A stretch of 64,000 nt of DNA from Rheinheimera sp. 4Y26 (GCF_025245835.1 NZ_JAOBWS010000001.1:62001-126000), one strand, 5' to 3'; positions 35,867-45,390 are shown, counted from the first letter of the stretch. Notes: generated from the letters alone by a model not told the origin. Program-made: numbers and translations.

Positions 35867-38800
35867 ATGAACACTCAATTGCATGTTACTTCTGGTAGTT
35901 TTGCTGTTGTTTCTACAACAAAAAGGTTAGTTGTTGCTGTTGTCTTTACTGCCTGTTGTTCTGCTGCATCAACAGTGTCTGCAGACAATAACGAATGGGC
36001 GCAATCTGTCGCTGACCCTTATCGTATTGAATATCACAATACAAACCGGCCTAGTGCCGGCGAAGACAACCCGGGAGATCAACCCATTCACAGAGCAGTG
36101 TTAAACGAGCTGAATGTGAAATTTGACATCACACCAGAGACCACAGAGTTGGTGGGTGAATCTGTTGATTTAAGTTCTGGTGCCTTAACCTTTCAGATGA
36201 CTGATGTACAGATCCCGGGAAACTTCCCGGCAGAAGTTGCCATTCGCCGGCGTTACCATGACACAAACTTTACCCACCGTAACACGGCAGAATTTGGTGA
36301 TTGGGGTCTGTCGATACCTGCTATTCACAACACGCTGTTTTACTCGGGGGGAGCGCTGCAGGGCTTCTGGGGGCGAGGTAAAGAATGTTCTGCTTCAGGT
36401 CAGCAAACACCACCTGCTTTTATGCATCGCGGGCAGCTGATAGAGGCATTTCAATACTGGAATGGTATTACGTTAAATGTGGGAACCAACGCTGAAAAGC
36501 TGCTGAAGGTGGGTCGTCCGGACTTTATTTACAACACTAAATCCAACTGGCGTGTTACCTGTTTTACCCGCAGTTCCGGAGTCGGCGAAGGTTTCAGGGC
36601 AATGTCGCCTGACGGGCTCACTTATGATTTTGATGTGCCGCATATGGTCAGGGCAAAAATGCCTTCTTATCCCCTGGCGCATCTTTATCAGGTGTTTATG
36701 CGGGTTTCCAAAGTATCTGACCGCTTTGGCAATACCGTTCACTATAAGTATGCAACGCGTGCTATGCCCTCAGGGTTGCAGTCAAATAATCTGGTGGAGA
36801 TTGAATCCAGTGATGGCCGGCTCATTACGCTGAAATATGAACATGAAACAGAGCCGTATCTGGTGACTTCCATTACCAGCAATGGCAGAACCTGGCGTTA
36901 CCAATACGCTGGTGAGCATATTTTCACTTTGGACAAAGTAATATTGCCGGATCAGAGTTATTGGGATTACGGCTTAACTGAACTCAGCCAAACCGAACCT
37001 TTGGATATGGATTTACCTGACACAGGCAGAGGGGATTGCGAACAACAGGGTTATCGTGAAGCTGAAGGTTTTATTCAACATCCGCATGGCGTGAAAGCAA
37101 CCTTTAAAATCCGCAGTGTGTTGCATGGTCGTACTGAAACACCCACCGCAAAGCGCGACAATAATGAGTCTTATGTGGTGGCTCGCTGTTATCAGAGTAT
37201 GGCGCTGGTCAGCAAAAAACTGACAGGTGCCGGCGTGAACTTCAGTTGGCAATATGCCTATTCACAAAATAAAGGCGCTTATGCTGGTCAGGCAAAACAA
37301 AGCGCCGGTGTTGTTATTGATGGATATGACAGCGGCGATTTAAAAACCACTACTGTGACAGCGCCGGATGGCAGTCAAACTACCCATGTATTTTCCAGAA
37401 AATGGGATTATCTTGATGGTACCGAAGTGGCCACCCTCTATAAAGACAGCGATGGTAATACTCAGCTACGGCAACTCACTCACAGTTTTATTGCATCGGA
37501 TTATCTGGGAACGACTGAGCAATATTGGTCAAATATTCACAGTCTGCTGAAACGGTCATTAAAAACCTTGCAGCAGACACAGGAGTACAGTGCTGGTCAG
37601 CCGACCGATTCTTACAGCATTCAATATTCCGCACATAATATTTACGGTCGCCATGAGCGGGAAGTCACCAGCAATAATCTGGGCATGCCATCGCGTACAA
37701 CAGACATTAGTTATCAGCATGATTTAACACACTGGTTGCTGAATCTGGAAACCAATCGTCAGGTCAGTCAGAGCGGTCAAACTTTATCGCTGAAGTCTGC
37801 CAGCTATTATGGGCCTGACGAGCCAGGCAAATCGAAAGTTAAAACACTAAGCAAGTTTGGTCAGCTCATCCAGACACATAGTTATCACAGCGACGGCACT
37901 CTGGCGAAAGTTACTTATGCCATGCCGAACAGATGGGTAAAGTACGACACGTACAAGCGCGGCAAAGCCCAGGCTTTTACCTTGCCTGGCCGTAGTTCCG
38001 GTGAAATCACAGCGCAGTTAACTGTTAATGACACAGGAACCATCAGTTGGGTGCGTGATTTTAATGGTCATGAAACTTCCTATAAATATGATCTGTTGGA
38101 CCGGCTGGAAGAGATTAACCATCAGGACCCAAAATGGTCTGATACCCAAATTCGTTATGAAGCTGATGCGTCCGGCAGCGGTAGCCTGGTGCAATCCATC
38201 AGCAAAGGAAACTATCGTAAAACCATTTTATTGGATGGCTTGCTGCAACCTTTGCAGACCAAAGAATGGGATGCGCAAAATGAGCAGGCAACGGTCCGCT
38301 ATCAGCGCCAGCAGTTTAACGCGTATGGGAAAAACAGCTTTCAGTCAGTTGTCAGCGACACCTTAAATCAATCCTTTGGTACATCTACTGCTTACGACGG
38401 ATTGCAGCGGGTGATTAGTAAAACCAATACAGCTGAAGGTGACCTGAGTTACCAGTATCTGGCGCAAAACCAGATTGCAGTGAACAATGGCCGTGGTAAT
38501 ACCACCACTACCCAATATCTGGCCTTTGGTAACCCTGAACAACAGCTCGCCACCCAAATCACCCAGCCAGAGGGGGTTGTTACTACGATCAGCTACAACC
38601 TGGCAGATTTGCCGTTGCAAATAAGTCAGGCTGGTGTGACTGAGCAGCGCCGCTACAACGCCAAAATGCAGTTGTGTCTGCTGCAGCGGCCTGAAACCGG
38701 TATTAAAGTGATGCAATACAATCTGCTTGGCCAGCTGGAAAAATATGCTGAAGGTTTAACCGGTAACGGCACGAACTGCGCTGATTATAACAATGTGGCA

Positions 38801-40480
38801 ACTTCATGGGTCACTATAGCTTTTGATAATTTGGGTGAAGAATTATCAAGAACCTATGCCGATTCCAGCACACCTCAACAACGATTTGAACGAGATAATC
38901 AGGGCAATCTGACAGCAGTGACTGTGAATAATATTCGCTGGAGTTATGACTATAACAGCCTGCATTTATTGGAAAAAGAAACGCTTACGCTCGACGATAA
39001 AAGTTATGTTATTGACCAGGAGTATAATGCTCTGGCTCATTTGCAGAGCCTGAATCTGGCGGGCACAAGGATCACTTACGCCCCAGATGCTTTGGGTCAA
39101 CCCACTCAGGTTGCCGATGCCACGACCAGTTTTGCCAGTGCAGTGCATTTTTATCCTGATGGCCAGTTAAAGGACTACAGCCTTGGCAATGGCATGATAT
39201 TCAGCCAGCAACTTGATGATAAATTCCGCCCTTATGAACGGCTGGTGAAACAGGGTGCCACACAAAAAGTTGCACAACGTTATCAATACGACAATAACAA
39301 TAATATTGAAGCAATTCATGATTTGCTGAATAACACGAAAACAGTCCGTTTGAGTTATGACGATTTAGATCGTCTGGAAACGGCTAATGGTTATTGGGGG
39401 AGTGGCACCTTTGTATACGACCCTATGGGTAATATCAAAAATAAAAATCTGGGCAGTCAACAACTAACCTATAACTATGATGCAACAAAAAACCGGCTGC
39501 AGTCAGCGACAGGTGGTTATAGTTTTGTTTATGACGACAGAGGTAATGTTATCAATAACGGCAAACATACTTTTGCCTTTAACAGAGCTAATCAGGTCAA
39601 AATTTCGGGTACCCTGACTTACCACTATGATGGCCACGGCAGAAGAGTTAAAAAGGTAGCTGATACCACAAATTACAGTGTCTATAACCAGGCAGGACAA
39701 TTATTACTGACCGAGGGCCCAATTGGCCTCACCCGTTATATTTATCTGGGTAAAGAGCTGATAGCAAAAACAGGCCCAGCCGCAGCAACAGAAGATAAAC
39801 CTGGTTATACCGGCCATATAGAAGATAGGGATATCGGCTTAACTTATATGCAGCAGCGGTATTATGACCCGGTGCTTGGGCGGTTTTATAGTAATGACCC
39901 ACTTGGTTTCAAACTTTCGGATCCTTCTACATTTAATCGATACTCTTATGTTAGCAATAATCCATATAAATATATTGACCCATCAGGTATGGACAAAAAA
40001 GATAGCTATATGCAGTGTGAGGAAGATCCGAATTGTACTAACTTAATAATTAGACAAGGAGGAAATTCTGATGATTCATTCAAAAATAAAGTAGCTGCAT
40101 TTGCTGAAAGTGGTAATCAGACGACGATGATTACTAGGCATGATGGTGTTCAGCAAACCCTTGAGGGGAGGATGGCTGAATGGAAATATGGATCTCATAG
40201 TCAATTGCAAAATGCCCAATGTGGAGGATTTTCCGTTTCAGTTTGTAGCTTATCAATATTCTTTGGTGGAAGTATTCCGAATGAAGTTCAAGACACTGGG
40301 TATTATATCGTTGATAAGCTTGGAGTCGCAGTGGGGTACGCAGATAAATTAATGAATGTACCTAACTATGTTACAATACCTGTAAGTTTGTTTACGGGCG
40401 GTGTTAAATTTTCTGCAGCAAAAGCCATTTGCAGAGCAGGGTGTGAAGTCAGGAATAAAAGAATTAATGGAGGTGGATGA
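35867..40480 (+). CDS. Exported RHS/YD-repeat protein with an unrecognised C-terminal tip (candidate polymorphic toxin)
   Basis: 1537 aa. N-terminal hydrophobic segment RLVVAVVFTACCSAASTVSA looks like a long signal peptide. A first region (to about residue 400) is followed by many YD repeats (e.g. ETSYKYDLLDRLEEI, WSYDYNSLHLLEKETL, FVYDDRGNVIN, YHYDGHGRRVKKV), which in RHS proteins build a hollow beta shell. The RHS-associated core ends the conserved part: GLTYMQQRYYDPVLGRFYSNDPLGF (D1344) to NNPYKYIDPSGM (M1375). The last 162 residues are a separate, Cys-containing, AT-rich-coded tip with no motif I recognise, as expected for a swappable toxin domain. The stop overlaps a small membrane-protein gene. 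No T6SS VgrG/PAAR is present; export through Sec is suggested by the N-terminus. Confidence 0.85.
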   Translation: MNTQLHVTSGSFAVVSTTKRLVVAVVFTACCSAASTVSADNNEWAQSVADPYRIEYHNTNRPSAGEDNPGDQPIHRAVLNELNVKFDITPETTELVGESVDLSSGALTFQMTDVQIPGNFPAEVAIRRRYHDTNFTHRNTAEFGDWGLSIPAIHNTLFYSGGALQGFWGRGKECSASGQQTPPAFMHRGQLIEAFQYWNGITLNVGTNAEKLLKVGRPDFIYNTKSNWRVTCFTRSSGVGEGFRAMSPDGLTYDFDVPHMVRAKMPSYPLAHLYQVFMRVSKVSDRFGNTVHYKYATRAMPSGLQSNNLVEIESSDGRLITLKYEHETEPYLVTSITSNGRTWRYQYAGEHIFTLDKVILPDQSYWDYGLTELSQTEPLDMDLPDTGRGDCEQQGYREAEGFIQHPHGVKATFKIRSVLHGRTETPTAKRDNNESYVVARCYQSMALVSKKLTGAGVNFSWQYAYSQNKGAYAGQAKQSAGVVIDGYDSGDLKTTTVTAPDGSQTTHVFSRKWDYLDGTEVATLYKDSDGNTQLRQLTHSFIASDYLGTTEQYWSNIHSLLKRSLKTLQQTQEYSAGQPTDSYSIQYSAHNIYGRHEREVTSNNLGMPSRTTDISYQHDLTHWLLNLETNRQVSQSGQTLSLKSASYYGPDEPGKSKVKTLSKFGQLIQTHSYHSDGTLAKVTYAMPNRWVKYDTYKRGKAQAFTLPGRSSGEITAQLTVNDTGTISWVRDFNGHETSYKYDLLDRLEEINHQDPKWSDTQIRYEADASGSGSLVQSISKGNYRKTILLDGLLQPLQTKEWDAQNEQATVRYQRQQFNAYGKNSFQSVVSDTLNQSFGTSTAYDGLQRVISKTNTAEGDLSYQYLAQNQIAVNNGRGNTTTTQYLAFGNPEQQLATQITQPEGVVTTISYNLADLPLQISQAGVTEQRRYNAKMQLCLLQRPETGIKVMQYNLLGQLEKYAEGLTGNGTNCADYNNVATSWVTIAFDNLGEELSRTYADSSTPQQRFERDNQGNLTAVTVNNIRWSYDYNSLHLLEKETLTLDDKSYVIDQEYNALAHLQSLNLAGTRITYAPDALGQPTQVADATTSFASAVHFYPDGQLKDYSLGNGMIFSQQLDDKFRPYERLVKQGATQKVAQRYQYDNNNNIEAIHDLLNNTKTVRLSYDDLDRLETANGYWGSGTFVYDPMGNIKNKNLGSQQLTYNYDATKNRLQSATGGYSFVYDDRGNVINNGKHTFAFNRANQVKISGTLTYHYDGHGRRVKKVADTTNYSVYNQAGQLLLTEGPIGLTRYIYLGKELIAKTGPAAATEDKPGYTGHIEDRDIGLTYMQQRYYDPVLGRFYSNDPLGFKLSDPSTFNRYSYVSNNPYKYIDPSGMDKKDSYMQCEEDPNCTNLIIRQGGNSDDSFKNKVAAFAESGNQTTMITRHDGVQQTLEGRMAEWKYGSHSQLQNAQCGGFSVSVCSLSIFFGGSIPNEVQDTGYYIVDKLGVAVGYADKLMNVPNYVTIPVSLFTGGVKFSAAKAICRAGCEVRNKRINGGG
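39992..40480 (+). other. AT-rich C-terminal tip coding region of the RHS protein
   Basis: From just after the RHS core (codon 1376) the base composition turns AT-rich and codon choice changes. The encoded 162 residues include five or six cysteines (MQCEEDPNC, NAQCGG, SVCSL, AICRAGC), a hydrophobic patch SVSVCSLSIFFGGSI and a second, VTIPVSLFTGGVKF. No nuclease, deaminase or ADP-ribosyltransferase motif was visible. Confidence 0.6.
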
Positions 40481-40818
40481 TGAAATTTATCGCAGTAATT
40501 AATTTTGTTTTTATTTTGTATTTTACATGCGAAAGAGTTTTTTTTGTTGAAAATATAAGGATTGTTGACTATGCGACAAGTTCTTTTGTTTTGATTTCTT
40601 TTCTTTCTTATTCTTTGTTTATCTTGAGAAGGTCGCGTTTTTTGTTCTTGGCTAGCTCATTTTTTTTAACAGTTAGTTTTGTTTATTTTCTTTTCGATGC
40701 TTGGTTATATCCGTTGGGGGGTTATTTATATTCGGTTATAAGTTCGTTTTTATTGTTTTTTATGTTTATGTTCCCTGTGTGTTTTATGTATAAATGTTCT
40801 AAGTTCAGCCAAAAGTGA
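40480..40818 (+). CDS. Small membrane protein, probable immunity partner of the RHS tip
   Basis: 112 aa, extremely hydrophobic and AT-rich, with about four membrane segments (FIAVINFVFILYFTC; SSFVLISFLSYSLFIL; FLFLASSFFLTVSFVYFLF; YLYSVISSFLLFFMFMFPVCF). ATG 40480 is preferred over ATG 40477 because GGAGG (40469-40473, inside the RHS 3' end) then has 6-nt spacing. It overlaps the RHS stop by one base, the usual arrangement for a toxin and its immunity protein. No family recognised; immunity is inferred from position, size and shared composition. A membrane immunity protein would fit a membrane-acting toxin. Confidence 0.65.
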   Translation: MKFIAVINFVFILYFTCERVFFVENIRIVDYATSSFVLISFLSYSLFILRRSRFLFLASSFFLTVSFVYFLFDAWLYPLGGYLYSVISSFLLFFMFMFPVCFMYKCSKFSQK

Positions 40819-40944
40819 CTACTTGTCGGTCTATTGCGTTATTTTTGGAATAGTGAGTTGTATCTCTGTGCAATCGTATGCAACCGCTATTCCTGAGGGC
40901 TTTATTTGGTCTAAGCTGTAGCTTAAAAATAACGGGGCCAGGAT

Positions 40945-42726
40945 ATGCGATTGAATTTACGAACAAATTGGTTGTTATGTTGTGTTGCCGCTTTGTCGGC
41001 TTGTCAGCCGGCAACTGAAACCAAGTCAGCGCCTGAAGCCCCAGTGGTGGCCGAGCAGGCCGCAGCACAACCAGTTGTGCAACCCGCAACGGCAGTGCAA
41101 GCTTCGCAAAACAGCAGTGGCAAAGCCTGGTGGCAGGATGCTGTGGTGTATCAGATTTGGCCGCGCAGTTTTGCCGACAGCAATCAGGATGGTCATGGTG
41201 ATTTTGCCGGCATTCAAGCCAAATTACCGTATTTACAAGAGCTTGGTGTCGATGCTATTTGGTTAACACCTGTGTTTGAAGCCCCTTCTTATCATGGTTA
41301 CGACTTTACCGAGTTTTATCAGGTAGAGCAGGACTACGGCACTATGGCGCAGTTTGAAGCCATGCTGGCCGACGCCAAAAGCCGCAATATCCGCATTATT
41401 CTCGATTTAGTGATCAACCATATTTCCGACCGGCATGACTGGTTTGTGCGCTCCGCCAAAGGGGAAGCGCCATACAAAGATTATTTTATCTGGCGCGATG
41501 ATTTACCAGCCGATGGCTGGGGGCCTGCCTGGGACAGCAGCAAAATAGACCCTAAAGTGGTGTGGCATTATCACCCGGAGCGCAAACAATATTATTACGC
41601 CGCTTTTGGGGCGTCACAGCCGGATCTGAATCTGCAACATCCTGATGTGATTGCTGAAATGAAAAAAATGGCCAAATTCTGGCTGGATAAAGGTGTGGCC
41701 GGTTTTCGGTTAGATGCGGTGCGGTATGCCATTGAAAATGGCCCGGGCCAGCAGGCTGATACCAGCGAAACGATACAGTATTGGCAGGATTTCAGCAGTT
41801 ATGTGCGCTCTATTGCGCCTGATACGCTGCTGGTGGGGGAAGCCTGGGCTGATTTGCCGGTGGCTGCCAAATATTATGGTGACGGCAAAGCGCTGGACGC
41901 CGGTTTTGATTTTGATTTTGGTTATAAGGTGCTGGCACTGCTGCAAACAGATGCTGCAGTAAAAGCCGAGTTTGGCACCATGAACAACGCGAATAGCCAG
42001 GCTAATCAGGGACAAAACCCGGCCGCAGCACAGCCGCTGCAAGCCAATTATGCCGAGCGGGTGGCCGCTGGTGTGCCTATGGGCTATTTCAGCCCCTTTT
42101 TAACCAACCACGATCAGCCCAGACTGGGTTGGCAACTGAATGCCCACCAGGCCAAAGCTAAACTGGCGGCTGCGATGTTATTTGCATCCCCTGGCACCAC
42201 TTACCTGTACTACGGTGAAGAAATTGGGTTGACCCAGGCCTCAGATGCCGAGCATATTCAGCGCCGTGCGCCAATGTTGTGGGACAAGTCAAATCAGGCC
42301 GGTTTTACCGAAGCAAAACAAGCCTGGGTGCAGTCAGCTGAGTTATTTCCGCCACAACAGGGCACAGGCTGGTGGGCGCCATTTTTAACTGAGCAACTCA
42401 GTGGTGACAGCACTGTTGCCGATCAGCAAAAAAAGCCCAAGTCGTTGTTAAACCTCTATAAAATGCTAATTCAACTGAAAAAACAGCGCGCTGAATTGTC
42501 AGTGGCTGGCAGTTATCAGGCCACAGCGTTGGCAGAAGGTAAATTGCTGCAGCTGGTGCGTGAGCTCAATGGTAAAAAAACTGTGTTTTTGCTGAATATC
42601 TCCGAAAACAGCCAGCAAATCCCTACTGAATTGTTACAGGACAGCAGCCTGCAAACGGTCTGGAGTGACAACGATTTAACTGTGACCGCGCTTGATGGCT
42701 GGCAGTTACGGATCTGGCGAAACTAA
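40945..42726 (+). CDS. GH13 alpha-amylase-family lipoprotein
   Basis: 593 aa. The signal peptide ends in lipobox LSAC (Cys20), followed by a Pro/Ala/Gln-rich linker to about residue 60, then a GH13 (beta/alpha)8 barrel: WWQDAVVYQIWPRSFADSNQDGHGDFAGI, DLVINHISDRHDWF, catalytic nucleophile D257 in GFRLDAVRY, acid/base E299 in VGEAW, and D390 in LTNHDQPR. The QIWPRSF...DGxGD start and FRLDA/HDQPR forms are typical of oligo-1,6-glucosidase/trehalose-hydrolase/alpha-glucosidase-like subfamilies. Likely an outer-membrane- or periplasm-anchored alpha-glucosidase; the bond specificity cannot be fixed. No maltose-utilisation genes are near. Confidence 0.9.
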   Translation: MRLNLRTNWLLCCVAALSACQPATETKSAPEAPVVAEQAAAQPVVQPATAVQASQNSSGKAWWQDAVVYQIWPRSFADSNQDGHGDFAGIQAKLPYLQELGVDAIWLTPVFEAPSYHGYDFTEFYQVEQDYGTMAQFEAMLADAKSRNIRIILDLVINHISDRHDWFVRSAKGEAPYKDYFIWRDDLPADGWGPAWDSSKIDPKVVWHYHPERKQYYYAAFGASQPDLNLQHPDVIAEMKKMAKFWLDKGVAGFRLDAVRYAIENGPGQQADTSETIQYWQDFSSYVRSIAPDTLLVGEAWADLPVAAKYYGDGKALDAGFDFDFGYKVLALLQTDAAVKAEFGTMNNANSQANQGQNPAAAQPLQANYAERVAAGVPMGYFSPFLTNHDQPRLGWQLNAHQAKAKLAAAMLFASPGTTYLYYGEEIGLTQASDAEHIQRRAPMLWDKSNQAGFTEAKQAWVQSAELFPPQQGTGWWAPFLTEQLSGDSTVADQQKKPKSLLNLYKMLIQLKKQRAELSVAGSYQATALAEGKLLQLVRELNGKKTVFLLNISENSQQIPTELLQDSSLQTVWSDNDLTVTALDGWQLRIWRN

Positions 42727-42741
42727 GGCGTTAAGTGCCTG

Positions 42742-44766
42742 TTAGTTGCCCTGCTCAGTGGCTGTTGCTGCCGGGCAGGGCAAATCCAGATAAAACACCG
42801 ATCCCTCAGTTGGATTGTTTTCAAACGACAACCGGCCACCATGCTGTTCCACTATGGCTTTGCTGATAGTCAGCCCCAGGCCAGTGCCACCATAACTGCG
42901 CTGGTTTGACGCATCCGACTGGCTAAAAGGCTGGAAAATGCGTTGTTGAAATTCAGCACTGATGCCGGGGCCTTTATCCCACACCGCCAGGCGCAGCCAG
43001 TGCTGGTTGAGGTAACTGGCGGTCAGTTTAATTTCACTGCCAGGTGGGGAAAACTTGGCGGCATTGGATAACAGATTCGCCAGCACCTGCATCAGCCGGT
43101 CCGCATCAACACGCAGCGGTATCCCGGTTAACTCAGTTTCCAGCACAAAATGCACCTGATACTGCACCGCATAACAAGACAATTCCTGCACAGCGGCTTG
43201 CAATACAGGTTTGATATCCTGCAGCTTAAACACAAAATGCATTTGCCCTGCTTCAATTTTTTGCATGTCCAGAATGTCGTTAATCAGCCGTAATAGCCGC
43301 TGACTGTTTTGCTCTGCTATCACCAGCATGTCCTGCACCTGAGGTGGCAATTCTCCCAGCACTTTGGCCGTTAATAACTTCAGTGAACCGCGAATAGCGG
43401 TCAGTGGTGTGCGCAGCTCGTGACTGACGGTGGAAACAAAATCGTTTTTCATTTGCTCCAGCCGCTTGCGCTCGGAAATATCACTGAGCATCACCACAAA
43501 CACAGCGGGTTGTTGCCCGGCAATTACACTGACAGAAATCGCCACCGGAAAATGATGGCCATCAGCATGGCGGCCTTCGCTTTCATGGCTGCTGCCAGCG
43601 CGCTCTGTCAGTGTACCGGCGGTTAAATTCTGCCAGGCCGGCAGCAGCAAAGACAAAGGCTGGCCTGTCATTTGCCCTTCGGCATAACCAAAAATGCGGC
43701 TCAGTGCCGGGTTATCACTGAGGATGGAGCCGCTGTCGCTGACGGTCAGTATGGCGTCCCTGATATGCTGCAAAATAGCGCTGGTGCGGGCGGCTTGTTC
43801 CAGTTGCTGGCTTTCTGCCATTTTGCGTTCGGTAATATCTTCAAACACAGTAATACCAAAGGCCAAATTGCCATTGCTGTCATAACCCGGCCTGCCCCAG
43901 GCCTGTAACCGGCGCTCCGGTGCGCCATTGCCAACAGCTAAATCGTCGATATAACTGGTTTCGCCGAGCAAAGCCCGCGCCGCTGGCATCAACTCTGCCG
44001 GATAAGGGCTGAGGCTGGCGTGGTGGAAAAAATGCAGCTGTGTACCCTCGGGCTGTTGTTGCAGCAAAGGCCCCAGCATGCGCGCTGCGGCTTTGTTGAA
44101 ATAATAGGGTTGTAGCTGCTGGTCCTGCACCACCAGCCCAAGGGGTAAGTCGTCAATCCATTGCCGGTATTGATGCTGGCTAATGGCCTGTTGCGCCTGG
44201 CTGTAACTGATGCCGGCCCGGGTCAGAATTAAAAAAACAATAGCATTTACAATAAGGTAGGTTGCCCAGGACATAGGCTCTGTCAGATAAATGTTGGCGT
44301 CCAGCGGCATGGTCAGCCAACCCTGGATAAAACCAAGGGCGGTGACGGCCAGAAAAGTAAAACTCAGGCACAGCACGGCAAAAGCCAGTTTGGCCGAATA
44401 CATCACATAAGCCACCACCACACTGGCCACCAGCCACCAAACCCCGGCGGAAGCCATGCCAAAAGTTATCACGCCGGGCACGGCCACAGTCCAGAACACC
44501 AGCATCAGCAGTGTGGTTTTCAGCTGCAGTGGCAGCCTGTTGAGCAGTGCATAAAGCAACAGCACCAGCAGGGCCACGCCAAGCTGAATGTTGTACACCG
44601 GCAGCCAGCCGCTGAACAAGGCGCGGGACAGCGAAATGGGCGTGCCAATGGCGGCCACTAAGGCCAGACCACGCCAGACACTGTTGGCAAACTGATGGCG
44701 GATCTGGTTCAGTCGTTGCTGCAGATCAAGGGTTTGTGGACGCTGGATGGGGCTGGTTTCAGACAA
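42742..44766 (-). CDS. Membrane sensor histidine kinase with two PAS domains
   Basis: 674 aa. N-terminal region (residues about 30-195) with six or so hydrophobic helices, two PAS domains (QWIDDLPLGLVVQDQQLQPYYFNKAAARML...; ILQHIRDAILTVSDSGSILSDNPALSRIFGYAEGQMTGQ...) each ending in a PAC-like FEDITERK / LSDISERKRLEQ, HisKA with phospho-acceptor H449 in TVSHELRTPLTAIRG, and HATPase_c with N-box LSNAAKFSPPG, G1 WDKGPGIS and G2 GGTGLGLTISK. No receiver domain and no adjacent response regulator, so it is an orphan kinase. The only start available after the last in-frame stop is TTG at 44764-44766 with a weak ribosome site. Confidence 0.9.
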   Translation of the reverse strand: MSETSPIQRPQTLDLQQRLNQIRHQFANSVWRGLALVAAIGTPISLSRALFSGWLPVYNIQLGVALLVLLLYALLNRLPLQLKTTLLMLVFWTVAVPGVITFGMASAGVWWLVASVVVAYVMYSAKLAFAVLCLSFTFLAVTALGFIQGWLTMPLDANIYLTEPMSWATYLIVNAIVFLILTRAGISYSQAQQAISQHQYRQWIDDLPLGLVVQDQQLQPYYFNKAAARMLGPLLQQQPEGTQLHFFHHASLSPYPAELMPAARALLGETSYIDDLAVGNGAPERRLQAWGRPGYDSNGNLAFGITVFEDITERKMAESQQLEQAARTSAILQHIRDAILTVSDSGSILSDNPALSRIFGYAEGQMTGQPLSLLLPAWQNLTAGTLTERAGSSHESEGRHADGHHFPVAISVSVIAGQQPAVFVVMLSDISERKRLEQMKNDFVSTVSHELRTPLTAIRGSLKLLTAKVLGELPPQVQDMLVIAEQNSQRLLRLINDILDMQKIEAGQMHFVFKLQDIKPVLQAAVQELSCYAVQYQVHFVLETELTGIPLRVDADRLMQVLANLLSNAAKFSPPGSEIKLTASYLNQHWLRLAVWDKGPGISAEFQQRIFQPFSQSDASNQRSYGGTGLGLTISKAIVEQHGGRLSFENNPTEGSVFYLDLPCPAATATEQGN

Positions 44767-44878
44767 CGCGATAACTCAACAAAAACCTGATGAATTCAAT
44801 CTATGCAGCCTTTGGCGGAACTGCAACCGGCGGCGACAAAAACAGTTATTTTCTGGCAAAAAGCCGGCAAAAAACGGC

Positions 44879-45139
44879 TTAACTGAATAAATCCGGCGTA
44901 AAAGGTGTGTCGTCGGCTTCGAGATTACTGTCTGGTTTACCGGCCAGGCGGGCGGCGTCGCGGCGGGCGCGGCGTTGTTCCAGCAGTTTTAAAATGCGGG
45001 CCCGTTCGGCCACAGGTTTTTGATGCCAGTTAAACCGTTCATCACGCGAGCGCAGGCAACCCACACAATAACCGCGGTTATTGCTTTGGCACACCCCAAT
45101 ACAGGGGTTGGGTAAGTCAAATAGCTCGAGTTGATCCAT
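44879..45139 (-). CDS. DUF1289-family small Cys-rich protein
   Basis: 86 aa from ATG 45139 (an in-frame GTG at 45160 is also possible; neither has a clear Shine-Dalgarno). DUF1289 core: PNPCIGVCQSNNRGYCVGCLRSRDERFNW with four cysteines spaced C-x3-C..C-x2-C, likely binding a metal. This is followed by a basic helix (RARILKLLEQRRARRDAARLAG) and an acidic tail. Members are called 'Fe-S protein YdhL-like' in some annotations, but function is not established. It is a single-gene unit. Confidence 0.88.
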   Translation of the reverse strand: MDQLELFDLPNPCIGVCQSNNRGYCVGCLRSRDERFNWHQKPVAERARILKLLEQRRARRDAARLAGKPDSNLEADDTPFTPDLFS

Positions 45140-45353
45140 GGTTTTGTTGCGGGCTGACACAGCACTGGTGGCTTCGGATATTTTTGAGTCTACTGAATTC
45201 AGCTGTGCCTTGCCAGCATCAAAGCCCTAATGCCGCTGACGATAGCCCAAGCCTCAAACCGCATTTTGGTTTACATCTGTCCCGCAAATGGCTGGTTATT
45301 CCCTGGGCAACAGCCGTTTTTACCGCTAATTTGCCACAAACGAAAAAAAAGCA
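45140..45353. other. Intergenic region before the ilv promoter
   Basis: Together with the promoter and leader (45354-45600) this makes about 310 bp without a gene other than ilvL. Nothing recognisable in 45161-45340 beyond a T-rich/A-rich run (AAAAAAAA at 45343-45350) just upstream of the -35, which may act as an UP-like element. Confidence 0.4.
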
Positions 45354-45390
45354 TTGACTTAAGACTTTCAGACGGCTATTTCTAATAGCC
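45354..45390 (+). promoter_or_regulatory. ilvLGMDA promoter with overlapping palindrome
   Basis: -35 TTGACT (45354-45359) preceded by an A-run, 17-bp spacer, weak -10 TATTTC (45377-45382). A perfect 7-bp inverted repeat GGCTATT-tct-AATAGCC (45374-45390) covers the -10 and start region and could be an operator or a 5' hairpin. Two adjacent 8-mers, AGACTTTC and AGACGGCT (45362-45377), weakly resemble MetJ boxes. Confidence 0.5.

Noticed and set aside
44764-44766. A later ATG start for the histidine kinase
   Set aside because: The next in-frame ATG is about 88 codons in and would remove two membrane helices; the TTG is the only start after the upstream stop that keeps the sensor region.
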